Below the pieces are notes generated by a model, which ran no database searches, was not told the DNA's origin, and saw nothing but the letters and a program-made list of their open reading frames with translations. Source: an uncultured Ruminococcus sp. (GTDB taxonomy: Bacteria; Bacillota; Clostridia; Oscillospirales; Ruminococcaceae). Taken from it: a stretch of 64,000 nucleotides of DNA. Positions within the stretch are counted from its first letter, which is position 1, and each line of letters starts with the position of its first letter. Location: assembly GCA_900543145.1 (NCBI GenBank), contig UQPZ01000003.1:124001-188000 (forward strand). Direction: 5' to 3'. The position numbers and the translations under genes are program-made. Of this stretch, positions 59,762-64,000 are shown piece by piece.

Positions 59762-61033
59762 TTATGCGCCCTTGCTTGGGGAGCTTTCCGCCCTTTTTAT
59801 TTCAGGCTCAGAAATACCCTTTACGCAGTCGGCTGTAATAGTAATTCCGATAATATCGTCATCGGAAGGAGCGTCGAACATAAGCTTTGTCAGTATCTTT
59901 TCTACAATTGCACGAAGTCCTCTTGCTCCCGTCTTCTGAGCTATCGTCATTTTGGCGATCTCACGCTTCGCTTCGTCCGTAACCTCAAAATCAATTCCGT
60001 CAAGCTTAAACAGCTTTGTATACTGCTTTATAAGCGAATTTTTAGGCTCTGTAAGGATCCTGCAAAGGGTGTCCTCGTCAAGCTCGTCAAGAACTGTTAT
60101 AACAGGCAGTCTTCCTACAAGTTCCGGAACGATTCCGAATTTCACAAGATCGTGAGGCAGCACCTTTTTCATAACGTTGTTTTCGGCATTTTTATTTTTT
60201 ATATTTCCTCCGAAGCCCATAGAAGAAGAATCGGTTCTTTTCTTTATAACAGATTCCAGTCCCTCGAAAGCTCCTCCGCAAATGAAAAGAATATTCTTGG
60301 TATCTATCTGAATAAACTCCTGATGAGGGTGCTTTCTTCCCCCCTGAGGAGGAACGTTTGAAACGGTTCCCTCTACGATTTTAAGCAGCGCCTGCTGAAC
60401 TCCCTCGCCGCTTACATCACGGGTAATAGAAGTATTTTCCGATTTTCTGGCGATCTTATCAATCTCGTCGATATAGATTATACCCTTCTGAGCCGCTTCT
60501 ACATCGTAATCTGCCGCCTGTATAAGTCTTGTCAGTACATTTTCAACGTCGTCGCCTACATAGCCCGCCTCTGTCAGAGTCGTAGCGTCTGCAATCGCAA
60601 ACGGAACATTAAGCAGCCTGGCAAGCGTCTGGGCAAGCATTGTTTTACCAGTACCGGTAGGACCGAGAAGCAGCACATTGCTCTTCTGGATCTCAACGTC
60701 GTCGCTTTCGTCCTCAAGCGCCATAATTCTTTTATAATGGTTGTATACAGCCACAGAAAGTGAAATCTTCGCGTCCTCCTGTCCGATAACGTAATCATCA
60801 AGAAACGCTTTTATTTCCGCAGGCTTTTTTAAAGTTATGTTGCTGTCATTTTCTTTTTTATCCTTGAATTTAACCTGCTTAGGTGCCGTGGCAATGCCCT
60901 GCTCCGCAAGAATATCATAACAGAACAGAACGCATTCGTCGCAGATATGATTATCGCCTGAGGAAAACATATTCTTGACCTTTGAGTCAGGCTTTCCGCA
61001 GAAATCACACCGCTTAATTACATCGTTAGCCAT
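59762..61033 (-). CDS. clpX: ClpX ATPase subunit of the ClpXP protease
   Basis: A 423-aa AAA+ unfoldase. The N-terminal zinc domain has CDFCGKPDSKVKNMF and CDECVLFC. Walker A is LLGPTGTGKTMLAQTLA, Walker B IIYIDEIDKIA, and pore loop GYVGDD. GVQQALLKIVEGTVSNVPPQGG and RGLRAIVEKILTKLMFDAPS are typical. It follows clpP by 28 nt, the usual tig-clpP-clpX order. Confidence 0.98.
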   Translation of the reverse strand: MANDVIKRCDFCGKPDSKVKNMFSSGDNHICDECVLFCYDILAEQGIATAPKQVKFKDKKENDSNITLKKPAEIKAFLDDYVIGQEDAKISLSVAVYNHYKRIMALEDESDDVEIQKSNVLLLGPTGTGKTMLAQTLARLLNVPFAIADATTLTEAGYVGDDVENVLTRLIQAADYDVEAAQKGIIYIDEIDKIARKSENTSITRDVSGEGVQQALLKIVEGTVSNVPPQGGRKHPHQEFIQIDTKNILFICGGAFEGLESVIKKRTDSSSMGFGGNIKNKNAENNVMKKVLPHDLVKFGIVPELVGRLPVITVLDELDEDTLCRILTEPKNSLIKQYTKLFKLDGIDFEVTDEAKREIAKMTIAQKTGARGLRAIVEKILTKLMFDAPSDDDIIGITITADCVKGISEPEIKRAESSPSKGA

Positions 61034-61061
61034 TTATTACACCAATCCTATCTAATCAAAA

Positions 61062-61649
61062 CTATCTGTTAGTAATCACCTTATCTACAAGACCGTATTC
61101 CTTAGCCTGCTGAGCGGTCATATAATTATCCCGTTCGGTATCTATATTGATCTGTTCGATAGGCTTTCCGGTATTTTCAGACAGAATCCTGTTCATCTTT
61201 TCTCTTGTTCTAACCAAGTGATCGGAATGTATCTTAATATCTGTACACTGTCCGGAAAGTCCTCCGGAAATAAGAGGCTGATGAATAAGGATCTCACTGT
61301 TGGGGAGCGAAAGCCTTTTGCCCTTAGCGCCGCTTGAAAGCAGGAAAGCTCCCATAGAAGCAGCCATTCCGATACAGATAGTAGAAACGTCGCACTTTAT
61401 ATACTGCATTGTATCATAGATAGCCATTCCCGCAGTAATCGAACCTCCGGGACTATTGATATAAAGGTCTATATCCTTTTCTGGATCCTGACCCTCAAGA
61501 TAAAGAAGCTGAGCTACAACAACGCTGGCAACTGCATCGTCGATCTGATCGCACAGCATTATGATCCTGTCGTTGAGCAGCCTTGAGTAAATATCATAGC
61601 TTCTCTCGCCCCTGCTTGTTTGTTCTACTACATAAGGTACCAATGCCAT
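61062..61649 (-). CDS. clpP: ATP-dependent Clp protease proteolytic subunit
   Basis: A serine peptidase of 195 aa that forms the tetradecameric chamber used by ClpX. Catalytic Ser is in GMAASMGAFLLSSG, His in ILIHQPLISGGLSG, and Asp in NIDTERDNYM. The ATG at 61649 has AGGAGG 8 nt upstream; the ATG at 61655 touches that site. Confidence 0.97.
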   Translation of the reverse strand: MALVPYVVEQTSRGERSYDIYSRLLNDRIIMLCDQIDDAVASVVVAQLLYLEGQDPEKDIDLYINSPGGSITAGMAIYDTMQYIKCDVSTICIGMAASMGAFLLSSGAKGKRLSLPNSEILIHQPLISGGLSGQCTDIKIHSDHLVRTREKMNRILSENTGKPIEQINIDTERDNYMTAQQAKEYGLVDKVITNR

Positions 61650-61722
61650 TTTCATTACCTCCTAATTATATGCTTTTCGCCCGCTGAATAACGGCGAGCG
61701 AAAACGACAAAATATTACAAAA

Positions 61723-63003
61723 TTATTTGATAACAGCAGCTTCTTTTATCATGTCTACTGCCTTGCCTACAGAAATATCCTTAGCCAGATCCTCAGAGCG
61801 GATATACATTTTTATCTGTTCAACGTCCATCTTATAAGCTTCGGAAAGCTTTGTAAACTCTTGGTTTATTTCCTCTTCTGAAGCCTCTATACCCTCGTTC
61901 TTGACTATCTGTTCAAGAGCAAGTCTGAGCTTAACCTGCTTTTCAGCCTGTTCCATATAAGCCTTTTTGAGAGTATCCATAGTCTGACCTGTATACTGAA
62001 GATAAAGATCAAGAGTAATGCCCTGCGGCTGAAGACGCTGAGAAAGCTCGTTTATCATTTCGTTGACTCTGTTGTCAAACATGACCTGCGGAATTTCAGC
62101 TGTCATATTTGCAATAACCGTATCGAAAAGCTTTTCCTCTACCTGAGCGTCGGCAGCCTTTTCAGCAGCCTCTTCAAGCTTACTCTTTACGTCAGCCTTA
62201 TACTCGTCAACAGTTTCAAACTCGGTTGAATCCTTTATCATATCGTCGTCAAGCTCAGGAAGCTCCTTCTTGGAAATAGACTTGAGATTGATCTTGAATA
62301 CTGCCGGTGCGCCAGCAAGTTCCTTTACCTGATATTCCTCAGGGAAGGTAACGTTTATATCAAACTGCTCGCCTGCGTTATGACCTGCAATAGCCTCTTC
62401 AAAGCCTGGGATAAACTGTCCGCTTCCGAGAGAAAGAGTAAAGTCCTCAGCCTTGCCGCCCTCAAACGCAACATCATCCTTAAAGCCCTCAAAATCTATA
62501 ACAACATCGTCGCCCATTTCAGCCGCTCTGTCGTCAACGGTAATAATACGGACGTTCTTTTCTCTGAGCTTATCAGCTTCTTTGTTAATATCTTCGTCAG
62601 TTACAGCATTGACCGTTTTTTCAACTTCTATACCCTTATAATCCTTTACCTCAACTTCAGGCTTAGTAATGCAGGTAACCTTGAGCGCAACGCCTGTAGC
62701 CTTGTCGATAGAAGTAACCTCGACCTCAGGTCTTGCAACCAGCTCTAAACCTGATTCTGCGACCGCTCCGTCAACCTCTGGACCGTAAAGCAGATTTACA
62801 GCGTCCTCAAAGAAAACGCCCTCGCCGTACTGCTTTTCAATAAGCTTACGCGGAGCTTTTCCCTTGCGGAAGCCCTGGATCGTAATATTCTTTTTTGCCT
62901 TCTGATAGGCCTTTTCAATAGCCTCTTCAAAAGCCTCTGCAGAAATCTCTATTTCCAATTCCGTCTTATTTGCTTCAACCTTATTTGCAGATTTTAAACT
63001 CAT
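61723..63003 (-). CDS. tig: Trigger factor
   Basis: A ribosome-associated peptidyl-prolyl isomerase and chaperone, 426 aa. The N-terminal ribosome-binding domain has IQGFRKGKAPRKLIEKQYG (the FRKGK tail loop). The FKBP-like middle domain has GDDVVIDFEGFKDDVAFEGG and SGQFIPGFEEAIAGHNAGE. The C-terminal helices follow. GGAGG lies 9 nt before the ATG, and a promoter at 63040-63068 precedes it. Confidence 0.97.
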   Translation of the reverse strand: MSLKSANKVEANKTELEIEISAEAFEEAIEKAYQKAKKNITIQGFRKGKAPRKLIEKQYGEGVFFEDAVNLLYGPEVDGAVAESGLELVARPEVEVTSIDKATGVALKVTCITKPEVEVKDYKGIEVEKTVNAVTDEDINKEADKLREKNVRIITVDDRAAEMGDDVVIDFEGFKDDVAFEGGKAEDFTLSLGSGQFIPGFEEAIAGHNAGEQFDINVTFPEEYQVKELAGAPAVFKINLKSISKKELPELDDDMIKDSTEFETVDEYKADVKSKLEEAAEKAADAQVEEKLFDTVIANMTAEIPQVMFDNRVNEMINELSQRLQPQGITLDLYLQYTGQTMDTLKKAYMEQAEKQVKLRLALEQIVKNEGIEASEEEINQEFTKLSEAYKMDVEQIKMYIRSEDLAKDISVGKAVDMIKEAAVIK

Positions 63004-63039
63004 TTTAAAATTCCTCCATTAAATAAATGTATCTAAATA

Positions 63040-63068
63040 ATTATAGCACATACATTTGATTTTTTCCA
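63040..63068 (-). promoter_or_regulatory. Promoter of tig
   Basis: Minus-strand TGGAAA and TATAAT with a 17-bp spacer, about 37 nt before tig. Confidence 0.5.
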
Positions 63069-63076
63069 GTGTTTTT

Positions 63077-63787
63077 TTATAAATTGTCACTTTGCACAAT
63101 TTTCGTTATATCCATTGGGTCAAATTGCAAGAAATCGCTTGAAATAAGACGGTAATTAATGCCGTCCCTCTCTCCGTTTATTGCAAATTCATGACCCCTG
63201 CCGTGAATATGACCGTAAAAGCACCATTTTATATTGTGCCTGTGAAGCACCTCAAGCATATCGTAATTGCAGCCGGCTCCGAAAATGGGCGGATAATGAA
63301 GAAAAACCACAGGGTCAAGCCCGTCTTTTTCAGCTGAGCTTACGGACGCTTCAAGCCTGCCCGCTTCCCTTAAAATAACCTTTTTATCTCCCTCTTCGCT
63401 TCCGTCGTTTATCCAGCCTCTGGTTCCGCATATTCCAATTTTACCGTACGCATAATGATTGTTATGCAGAATATTCAGCGTATCAAAGCCGTTTTTTTGA
63501 AAAAAGCTATCCATCTTATTCTTTGTATTCCACCAGTAATCGTGATTGCCCTTTAAAATAATTTTTGTACCGTTGAGTTTGTCAAGAAATTCCATATCCT
63601 TGTATGACTGTTCAAGTCCCATTGACCATGAAATATCACCGGGTATTACGACCGTATCGTCAGGCTTTATTTTTTTCTGCCAATTTTCTTCAATTTTCTG
63701 AATATAATCCTTCCAGCCGCCGAATATATCCATCGGCTTGTCTGCTGATAAGGACAAATGCAGATCAGCCATTACAAACAGGCTCAA
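63077..63787 (-). CDS. Metallophosphoesterase
   Basis: A 236-aa calcineurin-like phosphoesterase. Metal-binding motifs in order: MADLHLS (D-x-H), VIPGDISW (GD), LKGNHDYWW (GNHD), FLHYPP and YGHIHGRG (GHxH). It is a cytosolic protein without a signal peptide, of the type often called UPF or Ser/Thr phosphatase family. Substrate unknown. TTG start at 63787 with AGGAGG 7 nt upstream. Confidence 0.9.
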   Translation of the reverse strand: MSLFVMADLHLSLSADKPMDIFGGWKDYIQKIEENWQKKIKPDDTVVIPGDISWSMGLEQSYKDMEFLDKLNGTKIILKGNHDYWWNTKNKMDSFFQKNGFDTLNILHNNHYAYGKIGICGTRGWINDGSEEGDKKVILREAGRLEASVSSAEKDGLDPVVFLHYPPIFGAGCNYDMLEVLHRHNIKWCFYGHIHGRGHEFAINGERDGINYRLISSDFLQFDPMDITKIVQSDNL

Positions 63788-63882
63788 AAGGCTACCTCCT
63801 CACGGTCAAAATTTCCATAATAAATACAGAAGATAAGAGCATAATAATTTTGCAACCACTGTTGCGGAAGGAGTGATTACTA

Positions 63883-64000
63883 ATGGAAAAGGAAAGAATT
63901 TACGGCATAAACTGCGACGTTAAGAACTGTGTATACAACAAGGACGGCTGCGAGTGTACTGCCGGTAAAATCGACGTATGCTGTACTTGCTCAAATCCTG
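63883..64000 (+). CDS. DUF1540 domain-containing protein, cut by the window edge
   Basis: The first 39 codons of a Cys-rich protein: YGINCDVKNCVYNKDGCECT and DVCCTCSNP, typical of the metal-binding DUF1540 proteins common in Clostridia. AAGGAG lies 10 nt before the ATG. The 3' end is outside the window. Confidence 0.9.
   Translation, partial: MEKERIYGINCDVKNCVYNKDGCECTAGKIDVCCTCSNP

Noticed and set aside
1..64000. Mobile elements, CRISPR arrays, phage genes, tRNA or rRNA
   Set aside because: None seen on either strand. The window is ordinary chromosomal content apart from the items listed.

Overview
The window looks like chromosomal DNA of a low-to-mid GC Clostridia member, most likely a Ruminococcus-type Oscillospiraceae. 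The basis is Gram-positive Shine-Dalgarno (SD) sites at almost every gene, sigma-A-type promoters with 17-bp spacers, a complete bacterial glycogen set (glgB-C-D-A) and sporulation genes (spoIIE, a SpoVB-like flippase). Tig-ClpP-ClpX and the flippase-MazG-HU-RqcP order are also Firmicute-like. I see no phage, insertion sequence, CRISPR, rRNA or tRNA. The genus is an inference.

Layout. 1-4.7 kb, minus strand: a ribosome/translation operon (yhbY, nadD, yqeK, rsfS, a 44-codon ORF, leuS). 4.7-9.1 kb: a parS-like site, DUF1893, an ECF S component, an aldo/keto reductase broken by an in-frame TGA, and aspartokinase. 9.1-14.2 kb, plus strand: an Lsa-type ABC-F ribosome-protection gene behind an attenuator leader, a MarR regulator, and a ligase-ACP-acyltransferase fusion. 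14.4-19.2 kb: a VTC polyphosphate polymerase, DUF4956 and surface lipoprotein set, then an MFS transporter. 19.2-22.4 kb, minus: a feoA-feoA-feoB iron operon with three matching palindromes. 22.6-27 kb, minus: moxR, DUF58 and transglutaminase. 27-33 kb, minus: glycogen synthesis. 33-36.6 kb, minus: spoIIE and rsmA. 36.7-46.8 kb, plus: purine synthesis (purE, C, F, M, N, a PurO-type IMP cyclohydrolase, a stand-alone AICAR transformylase, a lipoprotein, purD). 46.8-56.2 kb, minus: a GH3 glycosidase, YchF, an FtsX-type permease, trpS, membrane proteins and an aminotransferase. 56.4-59.7 kb, plus: flippase, mazG, HU, rqcP. 59.7-63.8 kb, minus: clpX, clpP, tig and a phosphoesterase. A DUF1540 gene runs off the right end.

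Most interesting observation. At seven unrelated genes (rsfS, the ECF S component, the VTC polymerase, the transglutaminase protein, ychF, trpS and a membrane protein) a strong SD lies 30-55 nt from the start codon, and a hairpin fills the gap. If the hairpin is looped out, the SD-to-start distance falls to 8-16 nt. Two of the hairpins share a nearly identical 15-nt core. This looks like a repeated, possibly regulated translation-initiation element. Other candidates are a three-codon leader ORF with a complete terminator/antiterminator switch before the ABC-F gene, a spoIIE promoter with the unusual 21-bp spacer, a leader ORF that runs through the terminator before purE, and a near-consensus parS site.
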